The position numbers and the translations under genes are program-made. The notes below the pieces were generated by a model that ran no database searches, was not told where the DNA came from, and saw only the letters and a list, made by a program, of their open reading frames with translations. Below are positions 1 to 8,771 of a DNA stretch of 64,000 nucleotides, piece by piece; within the stretch, counting starts at the first letter, position 1; every line of letters begins with the position of its first letter. The stretch lies in the NCBI GenBank assembly GCA_015068455.1, contig SVKO01000004.1:62001-126000 (forward strand). The letters are read 5' to 3'. This stretch comes from Oscillospiraceae bacterium (GTDB taxonomy: Bacteria > Bacillota > Clostridia > Oscillospirales > Oscillospiraceae).

Positions 1-1227
1 GCCATCATGCGCAGGCATTGGAACAACTGCTTCCGCCTGTCCGTCACCCTGCATGAGGACGTGGATCCTGCGGTCCTGGAACAGGCCGTGAAGGCGCTGG
101 AGCCACGGTTTCCGACCATGTTTGTGCGGCTTCGCACGGGATTTTTCTGGTATTTTCTGGAGCAGATCCGGGAACCGGTGCGCGTCCAGCCGGAATATGC
201 CTACCCACTGACCCATATGAGCCGGTCCGAGCTGCGGAAAAGCTGCCTGCGGGTTTTGTATTTCCGCAACCGCATCGCCGTGGAGTTTTTCCATTCCGTC
301 ACCGACGGCACCGGCGGCCTGATATTTGTGAAAAATCTGGCGGCGCGGTATCTTTCGATCAAATACGGCCTTGAGATCCCGGCGGAGGACGGCGTCCTCG
401 ATCCGGGCGAAGCGCCGCGGCCTGAGGAGCTGCGCGACTGCTTCCAGGAGTGCGCCGGCCCCCGCGCCGCCGGCGGCGCGGAGGAGAAGGTCCTGCGCCT
501 GCGGGGCACCCCCGAGCCGGACCGCTTCCGCCACCTGATCACCGGCGTGGTGGATACCCGGGCCCTGCTGGACGCCGCCCATGCCCAGGGCGTCTCCGTC
601 AGCGCGTTCCTGGCGGCGGTGATGGCCGAGGCAGTGCAGCGCCGTCAGGCGGCCGAATGCCCGCCGCGGAAATGGAAGCCCATAAAGATCACGGTCCCCG
701 TCAATCTCCGGCAGCTTTACGGCAAGGACACCATGCGCAATTTTGCCCTGACGGTGAACATCGGCTTCGACCCCCGGGACGGCGAGTATTCCCTGGCTGA
801 GATCTGCCGGCAAATGACCCATCAGCTTGCCGCCGAGGCCGTGCCGCAGAAGATGTCCGCCAAGATCGCCGCCAACGTCAATCCCCAGCGCAGTCTGGCG
901 CTGCGGCTGGCGCCCCTGCCCCTCAAGACCCTGGTCATGCGCCTGGTCTACAGCGCGCGGGGAGAAAGCGGCGGCTGCCTGAACGTGTCGAATCTCGGCC
1001 GGGCGAGCGTCCCCGCGGTGATGGAGCCATACATTTCGCGCTTTGAATTCATCATCGGCGTGCAGTATACCTATCCCAACAACTGCTCCGTGCTCAGCTA
1101 CGGCGGCAGGACCTGCATCAATATGATCCGCAGCATCCGCGAATCGGAGCTGGAACGGCTGTTTTTCTCCCGCCTGGTGGAGCTGGGCGTACCCGTGGAG
1201 ATCGAGAGCAACGAAAGAAAGGATTGA
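1..1227 (+). CDS. Alcohol acetyltransferase / condensation-like acyltransferase, 5' partial
   Basis: The reading frame is open back to base 1, so the true start lies before the window; the first ATG (base 7) falls where this family is already in its conserved N-terminal region. The motif HSVTDGTGG (near residue 96 from that ATG) fits the HxxxDG catalytic signature of CoA-dependent acyltransferases and condensation domains, where the His acts as general base. The family (often annotated alcohol acetyltransferase) moves acyl groups onto an alcohol or similar acceptor; the substrate cannot be read here. The stop lies 3 nt before the next gene, a zinc-ribbon membrane protein that commonly accompanies this family, so the two probably work together at the membrane. 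Family assignment is fairly firm, substrate unknown. Confidence 0.8.
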   Translation, partial: AIMRRHWNNCFRLSVTLHEDVDPAVLEQAVKALEPRFPTMFVRLRTGFFWYFLEQIREPVRVQPEYAYPLTHMSRSELRKSCLRVLYFRNRIAVEFFHSVTDGTGGLIFVKNLAARYLSIKYGLEIPAEDGVLDPGEAPRPEELRDCFQECAGPRAAGGAEEKVLRLRGTPEPDRFRHLITGVVDTRALLDAAHAQGVSVSAFLAAVMAEAVQRRQAAECPPRKWKPIKITVPVNLRQLYGKDTMRNFALTVNIGFDPRDGEYSLAEICRQMTHQLAAEAVPQKMSAKIAANVNPQRSLALRLAPLPLKTLVMRLVYSARGESGGCLNVSNLGRASVPAVMEPYISRFEFIIGVQYTYPNNCSVLSYGGRTCINMIRSIRESELERLFFSRLVELGVPVEIESNERKD

Positions 1228-1230
1228 GCC

Positions 1231-1917
1231 ATGTACTGTGTCAAATGCGGCGTGAAGCTGCCGGACGGCGCGGGCGCCTGCCCGCTGTGCAATACGCCGG
1301 TACTATATGATGACGGCGCTGCCCGGGAGGCGCGGTATTCCGACCGCTATCCCGCCGAGCAGCGCCACGGGAAATTTGTGCTGCTGGCCCTGCTGACCGC
1401 AGTTATGGCGGCGACGGGGATGATCTGCCTGATCCTCTGCCTGAAGACCTACGGCAGGGCAAGCTGGTCGGGCTATGTGCTGCTGGGCCTTGCCCTGGCA
1501 TGGATCGTGGCGATCCTGCCGGCCTGGTTCCGGCGGTGGCATCCGTTCATCTTCCTGTCGGTGGATATCGCGGCGATCTGCGGCTTTTTGGTCTATGTCA
1601 ACGGCGTCACCGGCGGCCATTGGTTCCTGCCCTTCGCCTTTCCCGTCACGCTGCTGCTGGGGGCGATCCTCCTGGTGATCGTCGCGCTGATGCGCCGGGT
1701 CCGCCGTGGCCGGCTTCGTCTGACGGCGGTGCTGATCATCTGCGTCGGTCTGAGCTGCATGCTCATCGAGCTGTTCGAGCACATCACCTTCGGCACGCAG
1801 ATGTTCCTGTGGTCACTGTACTGCGTGAGCGCCTTCGGCGCCGTCGGCCTGTTCCTGCTGATCGCCTCCCTGATCCCGCCCCTGCGGGCGTTCCTGGAGC
1901 GGAAGTTCTTTATTTGA
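1231..1917 (+). CDS. Zinc-ribbon, six-TM membrane protein (DUF6320-like)
   Basis: This 228-residue protein opens with a CxxC...CPLC zinc ribbon (residues 3-22, CVKCG and CPLCN) followed after a short linker by about six hydrophobic segments (from FVLLALLTAVMAATGM near residue 48 to the C-terminus), so it is an integral membrane protein with a small cytosolic metal-binding head. It starts 3 nt after the acyltransferase stop, preceded by AAAGGA, which makes co-translation likely. The arrangement matches the DUF6320 family that sits beside alcohol-acetyltransferase-like genes in Clostridia. No enzymatic motif is visible. An anchor or regulator for the upstream acyltransferase is the simplest guess, but it is inference from context only. 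Confidence 0.75.
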   Translation: MYCVKCGVKLPDGAGACPLCNTPVLYDDGAAREARYSDRYPAEQRHGKFVLLALLTAVMAATGMICLILCLKTYGRASWSGYVLLGLALAWIVAILPAWFRRWHPFIFLSVDIAAICGFLVYVNGVTGGHWFLPFAFPVTLLLGAILLVIVALMRRVRRGRLRLTAVLIICVGLSCMLIELFEHITFGTQMFLWSLYCVSAFGAVGLFLLIASLIPPLRAFLERKFFI

Positions 1918-1939
1918 TGCAAGCTGCGAGGAAACAGCC

Positions 1940-2869
1940 ATGAAATATGACGTGATCTGTATCGGCACGGCCCTGGTGGACTCCATCATCCTGGGCTTTG
2001 ATCCCCAGCCCATCACCGTGTCCGGCTATCGGGCAGAGGCGTGCACTCTGCACGCGGGCGGCGAGGCAGTCAATGATTCCGTCGCCGCGGCCAAGCTCGG
2101 CCTGCGCGCGGCGATCCTGTGCTTCCTGGGCGAGGACGGCGCGGGACAGATCGTGGAGGACGCCCTCCGGCGCGGCGGCGTGGCAACGGAGCTCATCGTG
2201 CGCTCGGCGGAGCATCCCACGCCGGTGACCACCATGTTCGTCCGGGCGGACGGCACCCGGAAATCCATCACCAACGGCGCCCACCGGTACAACTTCCATC
2301 CGGAGCGGTATGCCGGATGCTTTTCGCAGACCCGGGCCGTGATCCTGGGCTCCCTGTTCCGGGCGCCCTTTGACGATGCGGGTGTTATCTCCGACGTGCT
2401 GCACCGGGCCAGGGACAATGGCGCTCTGGTGTTTGCCGACACCAAGCTGCCCAATTTCCGCCCGCTGACCCTGGATGACCTGGCGGATATCCTGCCCCTG
2501 GTGGATTACATCACGCCCAACGAGGATGAGGCCAGGTATTATACCGGGAAGGATACGCCGGAGGAGATGGCGGAGGTATTTCTGCGATACGGCGTGGGCC
2601 ATGTGATCATCAAGCGCGGCGCGGAGGGCTGCTATTTCCGCGATCCCGAGATCTCCCTGCCCGCTTTCCCCATTGATGCGGTGGACGCCACCGGCGCGGG
2701 GGATAATTTCCTGGCGGGCTTTGCCGCCGAGATCCTCCGCGGCGCCGGGCCCCTGGAAGCGCTCCGCTTTGCCGGCGCCTGCGGGGCCATCTGCACCACC
2801 GCCTCCGGCGCGGGGACGGCGCTGCGGGACGAGGCCCAGGTCCGGGCGTTCCTCGCGGCGCATTCGTAG
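1940..2869 (+). CDS. PfkB-family carbohydrate kinase
   Basis: The 309-residue protein has both PfkB signatures: the N-terminal glycine-rich HAGGEAVNDSVAAAKLG stretch (about residue 38), which lines the substrate pocket, and the C-terminal DATGAGDNFLAGF motif (about residue 248), which holds the anion hole and catalytic Asp. Length is normal for ribokinase-type enzymes. These phosphorylate sugars, nucleosides or similar alcohols with ATP. The exact substrate cannot be told from sequence; neighbours are not a sugar operon and there is no adjacent transporter. The gene follows the membrane protein by 22 nt and precedes the exonuclease by 11 nt, so all four genes probably share one transcript. 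Confidence 0.88.
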   Translation: MKYDVICIGTALVDSIILGFDPQPITVSGYRAEACTLHAGGEAVNDSVAAAKLGLRAAILCFLGEDGAGQIVEDALRRGGVATELIVRSAEHPTPVTTMFVRADGTRKSITNGAHRYNFHPERYAGCFSQTRAVILGSLFRAPFDDAGVISDVLHRARDNGALVFADTKLPNFRPLTLDDLADILPLVDYITPNEDEARYYTGKDTPEEMAEVFLRYGVGHVIIKRGAEGCYFRDPEISLPAFPIDAVDATGAGDNFLAGFAAEILRGAGPLEALRFAGACGAICTTASGAGTALRDEAQVRAFLAAHS

Positions 2870-2880
2870 AGGGCGGGACG

Positions 2881-3420
2881 ATGGCTTCCTACCGATATAT
2901 CGCCTTTGACGTGGAGACGCCCAACCGCTACAACGACCGCATGAGCGCCATCGGGATCACGGTGGTCGAGGACGGGCGGATCGTGGGCGAGCACTATACG
3001 CCGGTGAACCCGGAAACCTTTTTTGATGATTTCAACACCCGCCTGACCGGCCTGGACCAGGACGCGGTGCGCGGCGCGCCGACCTTTCCGGAGCTCTGGC
3101 AGCAGATCGCGCCGGTGTTTGAAAGCGGGCTTCTGGTGGCCCACAACGCGGTGTTCGACCTGGGCGTGCTGAAAAAATGCCTCCGGGATTATGAGATCCC
3201 GTGGCGGCGGTATGCGCGCTATCTTTGCACGGTGCAGATGGGCCGGCGGCTCCTGCCGGGGATCGGTCACCGGCTGAACGAGATGTGCTGCTATTATAAT
3301 ATCCCCCTGTCCCATCATCACGCCGGCAGCGACAGCCGCGCCTGCGCCGAGATCCTGCTGCGTTATTTCCGCTCCGGCGCAGACCCGAAGCAGTTCATCC
3401 GGACCTATTCCCTGATATGA
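2881..3420 (+). CDS. DEDDh 3'-5' exonuclease (DnaQ-like)
   Basis: A stand-alone 179-residue exonuclease domain of the DnaQ/epsilon type. The metal-binding residues are visible: DVET near residue 10 (Exo I), AHNAVFDLG near residue 86 (Exo II) and HHAGSDSRACAE near residue 142 (Exo III with the catalytic His and Asp), which places it in the DEDDh class. Such proteins trim DNA or RNA 3' ends using two metal ions. There is no polymerase or helicase fusion, so it may be a repair or RNA-turnover nuclease rather than the replicative proofreader. It ends the four-gene operon, just before a strong terminator. Confidence 0.85.
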   Translation: MASYRYIAFDVETPNRYNDRMSAIGITVVEDGRIVGEHYTPVNPETFFDDFNTRLTGLDQDAVRGAPTFPELWQQIAPVFESGLLVAHNAVFDLGVLKKCLRDYEIPWRRYARYLCTVQMGRRLLPGIGHRLNEMCCYYNIPLSHHHAGSDSRACAEILLRYFRSGADPKQFIRTYSLI

Positions 3421-3433
3421 CAATGCATAAACC

Positions 3434-3475
3434 AAAGCCCCCGGCGCTCCCAAACGGAGCGCCGAGGGCTTTTTG
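3434..3475 (+). terminator. Rho-independent terminator after the exonuclease
   Basis: The stem AAAGCCCCCGGCGCTCC / GGAGCGCCGAGGGCTTT around a CAAAC loop is followed by a T run. The A-rich left side means it can also stop leftward transcription, and the facing gene ends at 3479. Confidence 0.9.
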
Positions 3476-3478
3476 ACG

Positions 3479-4156
3479 TTATTTCATTTTTTTCTGAGCT
3501 GTTAAATCTGCGGCGGTGAGGACGGCCGCAATCCCGGCGAATACCGCCACGATGCGCATTACCAGGTCGGAGAAAAACTGCTGCGGAACCATCTGGATCA
3601 GCCGTTCGTCGGGATAGAGCTGCCAGAGGTCGTTGTCAAACAGCAGCTCGTGGAAGCTGCGCCAGAAATGGTAGAAATCCGCCGCAGCATACACGGCCGC
3701 CGCGGCCAGCAGGAGGCCGAAGACGCCGAAGCCGGCGAGTATGCCCCGCAGAGCGGTTTTCCGGTGCCGCTTTGCAAAGAGGATCAGCAGCAGCGCCAGA
3801 GCGGCGGCTGCGATCGCGGCGATCCGGGCCACGGACATGGCGGTGCGGTACAGAGCCTTGACGTCTGTCATGTGGGCCTTTTCCCGCGCGTCGAACATCT
3901 CCACGGTCTCGCCGTTCACCGTTGTGCGCAGATCCAGATCGTCCCGCCGGTCCTTGAGATAATCCAGCAGGGTATCGGTGGCCTCCATGAGGTCGCCGTG
4001 GGCCATGCCCATCTCCCGGGCGGTATCCAGCTTCGCGTATTCCGATTCATAGAAGCTCCGGCGGAAGCAGCATCCGTCCACGGTGAACAGTCCCACGGAC
4101 ACCAGCAGCAGAAAGCCCAGCAGCGCCGCGCAGATGCGGGTCATGATTTTGTTCAT
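3479..4156 (-). CDS. TIGR01906/DUF1461 family integral membrane protein
   Basis: A 225-residue membrane protein with a first TM segment at residues 5-25, a long extracytoplasmic stretch containing YESEYAKLDTAREMGM, two central TM segments and one C-terminal TM segment. The pattern fits the TIGR01906 (DUF1461) family of uncharacterised Firmicutes membrane proteins. I start it at the ATG at 4156, preceded by GGAG at normal distance; the longer frame to 4225 runs through a hairpin and has no Shine-Dalgarno. It lies downstream of recR on the same strand. No function is known for the family. Confidence 0.8.
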   Translation of the reverse strand: MNKIMTRICAALLGFLLLVSVGLFTVDGCCFRRSFYESEYAKLDTAREMGMAHGDLMEATDTLLDYLKDRRDDLDLRTTVNGETVEMFDAREKAHMTDVKALYRTAMSVARIAAIAAAALALLLILFAKRHRKTALRGILAGFGVFGLLLAAAAVYAAADFYHFWRSFHELLFDNDLWQLYPDERLIQMVPQQFFSDLVMRIVAVFAGIAAVLTAADLTAQKKMK

Positions 4157-4175
4157 AATGTACTCCGATACGCCA

Positions 4176-4199
4176 AGCCTCCGGCGGGAGCCGGAGGCT
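4176..4199. repeat. Perfect inverted repeat upstream of the DUF1461 gene
   Basis: AGCCTCCGGC and GCCGGAGGCT pair perfectly across a GGGA loop, ending 20 nt upstream of the start at 4156. There is no T tract on either side, so it is not a clear terminator; it could be a leader hairpin. Function unknown. Confidence 0.5.
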
Positions 4200-4251
4200 G
4201 ATGTGTGATTTGAGCCCCGCGGCAAGGGGTCGCCGGGGGCAAGCCATATTC

Positions 4252-4273
4252 GGGCCGCGCTTTGCCGCGGCCC
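4252..4273 (-). terminator. Hairpin after recR (weak terminator candidate)
   Basis: GGGCCGCG and CGCGGCCC pair across a six-base loop 6 nt past the recR stop. The strong GC stem suits termination of the ffs-dnaX-ybaB-recR transcript, but no T tract follows, so this is only a candidate. Confidence 0.4.
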
Positions 4274-4279
4274 TTCGCA

Positions 4280-4879
4280 TCAAATATCCTGGCGGCCCTC
4301 CAGAGCCCGCAGGAGCGTCACCTCGTCGGCATACTCCAGCTGGCTGCCCACGGGGATGCCGTAGGCCAGGCGGGTCACACGCACGCCCAGGGGGCGAAGA
4401 AGGCGGGAGATGTACATGGCCGTGGCCTCGCCCTCGGTGTCGGGATTGGTGGCCATGATGACCTCGCGCACACCGCCCTCGCTGACCCTGGCCAAAAGCT
4501 CGCGCACCCGGATATCGTCCGGGCCCACGTGGTTCAGGGGGGAGATGACGCCGTGCAGCACGTGGTACACGCCGGTATACTCCCGGGCGCGCTCCATGGC
4601 GATCACGTCCCGGGGCTCCGCCACGACACAGATGACGCCGTGGTCGCGCCGGTCATCGTCACAGATGGCGCACAGGTCCCGGTCCGTCAGATTCTGGCAC
4701 ACAGGGCAGGTGTGTACCGCCGCCCGGGCCTCCAGAATGGCCTGGGCGAAGGCCTCGGCGTCCTCCCGGGGCATGCTCAGGGTATACAGCGCCAGCCGCT
4801 GGGCGCTCTTGGCGCCGATGCCGGGCAGGCGTGCAAACTGTTCTGTCAGCCGCTCCAGGGCGGCGGGAAGATACCGCAT
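4280..4879 (-). CDS. recR: Recombination protein RecR
   Basis: RecR of normal length (199 aa). In order: an N-terminal helix-hairpin-helix (LPGIGAKSAQRLALY, about residues 18-32), a four-cysteine zinc finger (CPVC...LCAIC, about residues 57-72) and a Toprim domain (VVAEPRDVIAMER and MATNPDTEGEATA). With RecF and RecO it loads RecA onto SSB-coated single-stranded gaps. The start is 1 nt past the ybaB stop, and the order dnaX-ybaB-recR behind the SRP RNA is the classic Firmicutes arrangement, so these replication and repair genes are probably one operon. Confidence 0.97.
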   Translation of the reverse strand: MRYLPAALERLTEQFARLPGIGAKSAQRLALYTLSMPREDAEAFAQAILEARAAVHTCPVCQNLTDRDLCAICDDDRRDHGVICVVAEPRDVIAMERAREYTGVYHVLHGVISPLNHVGPDDIRVRELLARVSEGGVREVIMATNPDTEGEATAMYISRLLRPLGVRVTRLAYGIPVGSQLEYADEVTLLRALEGRQDI

Positions 4880-4880
4880 C

Positions 4881-5228
4881 TCAGAACAGCCCGCCCAGGT
4901 TCAGACCGCCGGTGAGCTTGGACATGTTGGCGGAGTTTTCGGCGTCCGCCTTGCGGATTGCCTCGTTCACCGCGGCGATGACCATGTCCTGGAGCATTTC
5001 CACGTCGTCGGGGTCCACGGCCTCGGGATCGATCTCCAGGCGAAGCAGCTCATGCTTGCCGCTGACCGCAGCCTTGACCATGCCGCCGCCGGAGGTGGCC
5101 TCGTACTCCCGGGACTCCATCTCCTCCTGCATTTTCAGCATGTCCTGCTGCATTTTCTGGGCCTGACGCACCATGTTCATATTCATGCCGCCGCCCATCA
5201 TGGGGCCGCGATATCCGCCCTTTGCCAT
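4881..5228 (-). CDS. YbaB/EbfC nucleoid-associated protein
   Basis: A 115-residue YbaB/EbfC family protein. A glycine/methionine-rich N-terminus (MMGGGMNMNMVRQAQKM) leads into a long helix rich in Gln, Met and Glu (KMQQDMLKMQEEMESREYE), then the conserved segment with VDPDDVEMLQDMVIAAVNEA. The family forms dimers with a tweezer shape that bind DNA. The Gly/Met-rich head is longer than in most homologues. It sits between dnaX (12 nt upstream) and recR, with AAGGAG before the ATG. Confidence 0.95.
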   Translation of the reverse strand: MAKGGYRGPMMGGGMNMNMVRQAQKMQQDMLKMQEEMESREYEATSGGGMVKAAVSGKHELLRLEIDPEAVDPDDVEMLQDMVIAAVNEAIRKADAENSANMSKLTGGLNLGGLF

Positions 5229-5240
5229 AATGATTCTCCT

Positions 5241-6950
5241 TTATTCTTTGATGTGAATGATATCGGGATACTCTTTCGCCCGGTCCAGAAGCCGGGCGAA
5301 GGCATCCTGCCCGCCGTCGGTTTTCTCATCGCCCACGGCGAATACAACGCGCACCGGCGCGCCCGCGAGCTGCAGGGCTGCCCGGGCGATGGGATCTTTC
5401 AGTTTTTCTGCCATGCCCATGGTGAACACGTCGCAGGCGCTCACGCGCAGTATGCTGCCGTCCAGACGGCCGTGCACCCGCTCCCGGGCCTCCGGGCGGA
5501 ACATCCACTGGTCCCGGAACGAGAGGGTGGGCAGGATGACGGTGCAAAGCTTCTTCCAGAAATCCTCCTGTGCGGCGTGTGCAGCGGGTTCGACGGGGGG
5601 CTGCTGCGGCGCTTTCCGCGCAGGGCATTCCGGCCCGGCCGGCGCGGCGGGGATTTTTTCCGGCGGCGCGTCCTGTGCCCAGGGCGGGGCATCCGCATCC
5701 TGCGGAGGCGGCGCATCCTGCGCCCAGGGCGGGGCGTCCTCATCCTGCGGAGCAGGCGCGTCCGGTTTTTCCGGCGGCGTCGGGACAACGGGCCGGGCAA
5801 GCGTGCCGGAGGCAGCCAGGGCCTCCAGACGGCTCAGACGGTCCGTCAGCGCCGCGGGATCGGCGTCCAGGCGCGGATCGCACAGCTTGAGCAGGCACAG
5901 CTCCACGTCGATGCGGCGATTGGCGCTGCGGTTGAAGCCGGAGGCCGTATCCTGCAGAAGGGTGGTCATGCGCAGGAGCTGCTCGCTTGTAAAGCGGGGC
6001 AGCAGCCGAGTCAGCAGCGCAGGATCGATCACACCGGAGATCAGGGCGGGCGCCTTCGGCGCGGTTTTCATGATCAAAAGGTCCCGGCAGGCGCCGGTCA
6101 GCTCGTCCACCATGGCCCCCAGATCCTTGCCGGAGCTGTAAAGGGAAGAGAAGGCGGACAGCAGCTTTTCGCGATCGCCGTCGGCAATATAAGTCAGGAG
6201 TTCCGCAGTGCTGCGTTCTCCGGCCAGACCCAGGCAGCGGTAGACGGTGTCCGCCGTGACGCGGCCCTGGGCGGCGCTGGCGCACTGGTCCAGCAGGCTC
6301 ATGCCGTCGCGCATGGCGCCGTCGGCCAGACGGCTTAAAAGAGCGATGGCCTGATCGTCGATCTCAATGCCCTCGCGCAGGGCGCATTCGTTGATGCGCG
6401 CGCCGATATCCTCCGGCAGGAGCCGGCGGAAGGAAAAGCGCTGGCAGCGCGAGAGGATGGTGGCAGGCACCTTATGCAGCTCCGTGGTGGCCAGGATGAA
6501 CAGCAGATGGGCGGGGGGCTCCTCAATGAGCTTGAGCAGGGCGTTGAACGCCGAGATGGACAGCATGTGCACCTCGTCGATGATGTACACCCGCATCTTC
6601 ACCTCCGCCGGAGGATAGATGGCGTCGTCGCGCAGGGCGCGGACGTTGTCCACGCCGTTGTTGGAGGCGGCGTCGATCTCCAGCACGTCCATGCAGCTGC
6701 CGCTGTCGATGGCCAGGCAGGCGCGGCATTTGTTGCAGGGATTGCCGTTTTCCGGATGCTCGCAGTTGACGGCCTTGGCCAGGATCTTGGCGCAGCTGGT
6801 CTTGCCGGTGCCGCGGGAGCCGGTGAACAGATAGGCGTGGCTGAGCTTGCCGGACTGAAGCTGGGCCTGGAGCGTCTGCGTCACGCCGATCTGCCCCACC
6901 ACCTCGTCAAAGGTCTGGGGACGGTATTTCCGATACAGCGCCTGGTACAC
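5241..6950 (-). CDS. dnaX: DNA polymerase III gamma/tau subunit
   Basis: The clamp-loader ATPase: Walker A GSRGTGKTSCAK (about residue 43), a four-Cys zinc module (CEHPENGNPCNKCRAC), Walker B DEVHML and a sensor/arginine region, followed by the gamma/tau domain III. Residues about 385-460 form a low-complexity Pro/Ala/Asp linker with a repeated DAPPWAQDAPP unit before a tau-type C-terminal domain. I start at GTG 6950 (MYQALYRKYRP, the usual DnaX N-terminus): AGGAGG is then 8 nt away, whereas the in-frame GTG at 6959 abuts the Shine-Dalgarno. Product 569 aa. It follows the SRP RNA and precedes ybaB-recR. Confidence 0.96.
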   Translation of the reverse strand: MYQALYRKYRPQTFDEVVGQIGVTQTLQAQLQSGKLSHAYLFTGSRGTGKTSCAKILAKAVNCEHPENGNPCNKCRACLAIDSGSCMDVLEIDAASNNGVDNVRALRDDAIYPPAEVKMRVYIIDEVHMLSISAFNALLKLIEEPPAHLLFILATTELHKVPATILSRCQRFSFRRLLPEDIGARINECALREGIEIDDQAIALLSRLADGAMRDGMSLLDQCASAAQGRVTADTVYRCLGLAGERSTAELLTYIADGDREKLLSAFSSLYSSGKDLGAMVDELTGACRDLLIMKTAPKAPALISGVIDPALLTRLLPRFTSEQLLRMTTLLQDTASGFNRSANRRIDVELCLLKLCDPRLDADPAALTDRLSRLEALAASGTLARPVVPTPPEKPDAPAPQDEDAPPWAQDAPPPQDADAPPWAQDAPPEKIPAAPAGPECPARKAPQQPPVEPAAHAAQEDFWKKLCTVILPTLSFRDQWMFRPEARERVHGRLDGSILRVSACDVFTMGMAEKLKDPIARAALQLAGAPVRVVFAVGDEKTDGGQDAFARLLDRAKEYPDIIHIKE

Positions 6951-6973
6951 GTACTTCACCTCCTGGCTGGGTT

Positions 6974-7282
6974 AAAAAACCTCCGGCCTGTGACAAGATC
7001 GCACACCTACATTTGAACATATACTATATCCGTTACCCGCGCAGCCAGCTCGGAAACGGCACCCCCGCGGCACACGCGACGGTCCGTTTAATGCTGCTCG
7101 GTTCCCCGCCTGACATGGTTCCCGGGGTCACGTTGCGCGGGACCGGTTCCTCATCGCCGCTTACGTGGGTCAGACAATACAGCATATGCCCGGGTGTAGG
7201 AATTCACTCCTGCTGTAGCGGATTGCAGGTTACAGGGCACCGCTATCTCCCCGGCTAGTGCGACCTTGTCACAGGCCGGAGG
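6974..7282 (-). ncRNA. ffs: Signal recognition particle RNA (large Firmicutes type)
   Basis: Read on the minus strand, the sequence carries GCCGGGGAGATAGCGGTGCC...GCAATCCGCTACAGCAGG near its 5' end, the Alu-domain signature of Firmicutes SRP RNA, and CATGTCAGGCGGGGAACC..GAGCAGCA, the Ffh-binding helix 8 region. The ends pair: 7258-7282 with 6980-7004, 25 bp with a single G-U pair. The 3' strand of that stem is followed directly by TTTTTT (6974-6979), so the terminal helix also looks like the terminator. The position immediately upstream of dnaX matches other Firmicutes. The 5' end is estimated; a further GTCACAGGCC/GGCCTGTGAC palindrome spans 7268-7290. Confidence 0.95.
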
Positions 7283-7314
7283 CCTGTGACGGGTCAATGA
7301 ATGATTGTGTGGGA

Positions 7315-7533
7315 TCAGCCGATGCGCTCCTCCACGAAGGCAACAAACTCACCCACGGTGCTGAGCTTTTCCTCGAGCTCCAGGTCGACATTGAGCTCCT
7401 GCTCGAGGTCCATGAGCATTTCCACGGTGTCGAGGGAGTCGATGCCGAGGCTTTCAAAGGTGGTGTCGTTGGTGATGCTCTCCACGGGCACATCCATCTG
7501 GCGGGAAAGGTAGTTCGCAATCTTTTCAAACAT
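7315..7533 (-). CDS. acpP: Acyl carrier protein
   Basis: A 72-residue acidic protein with the phosphopantetheine attachment motif GIDSLDTVE (Ser about residue 37). It carries growing acyl chains in fatty-acid synthesis. The start at 7533 (MFEKIANYLS) has GGAGG 8 nt upstream; the upstream in-frame ATGs lack this. It stands apart from other fab genes here, between the SRP RNA and sigA, with its own promoter. Confidence 0.95.
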   Translation of the reverse strand: MFEKIANYLSRQMDVPVESITNDTTFESLGIDSLDTVEMLMDLEQELNVDLELEEKLSTVGEFVAFVEERIG

Positions 7534-7576
7534 ATCAGTATCCTCCATCGGAATGGTTCGCAAAATCTACATAGAT

Positions 7577-7604
7577 ATGATACGGTTTTTTTTTATAATG
7601 TCAA
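7577..7604 (-). promoter_or_regulatory. Sigma-A-type promoter for acpP
   Basis: On the minus strand TTGACA (7599-7604) and TATCAT (7577-7582) are separated by 16 nt, with an A-rich spacer, about 45 nt before the acpP start. Confidence 0.65.
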
Positions 7605-7621
7605 GAGCGGATTTTTGTTTT

Positions 7622-8767
<1,146 letters not shown>

Positions 8768-8771
8768 TGCG

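Noticed and set aside
4410-6338. Plus-strand frame of 642 codons
   Set aside because: Antisense to recR, ybaB and dnaX, which are certain.
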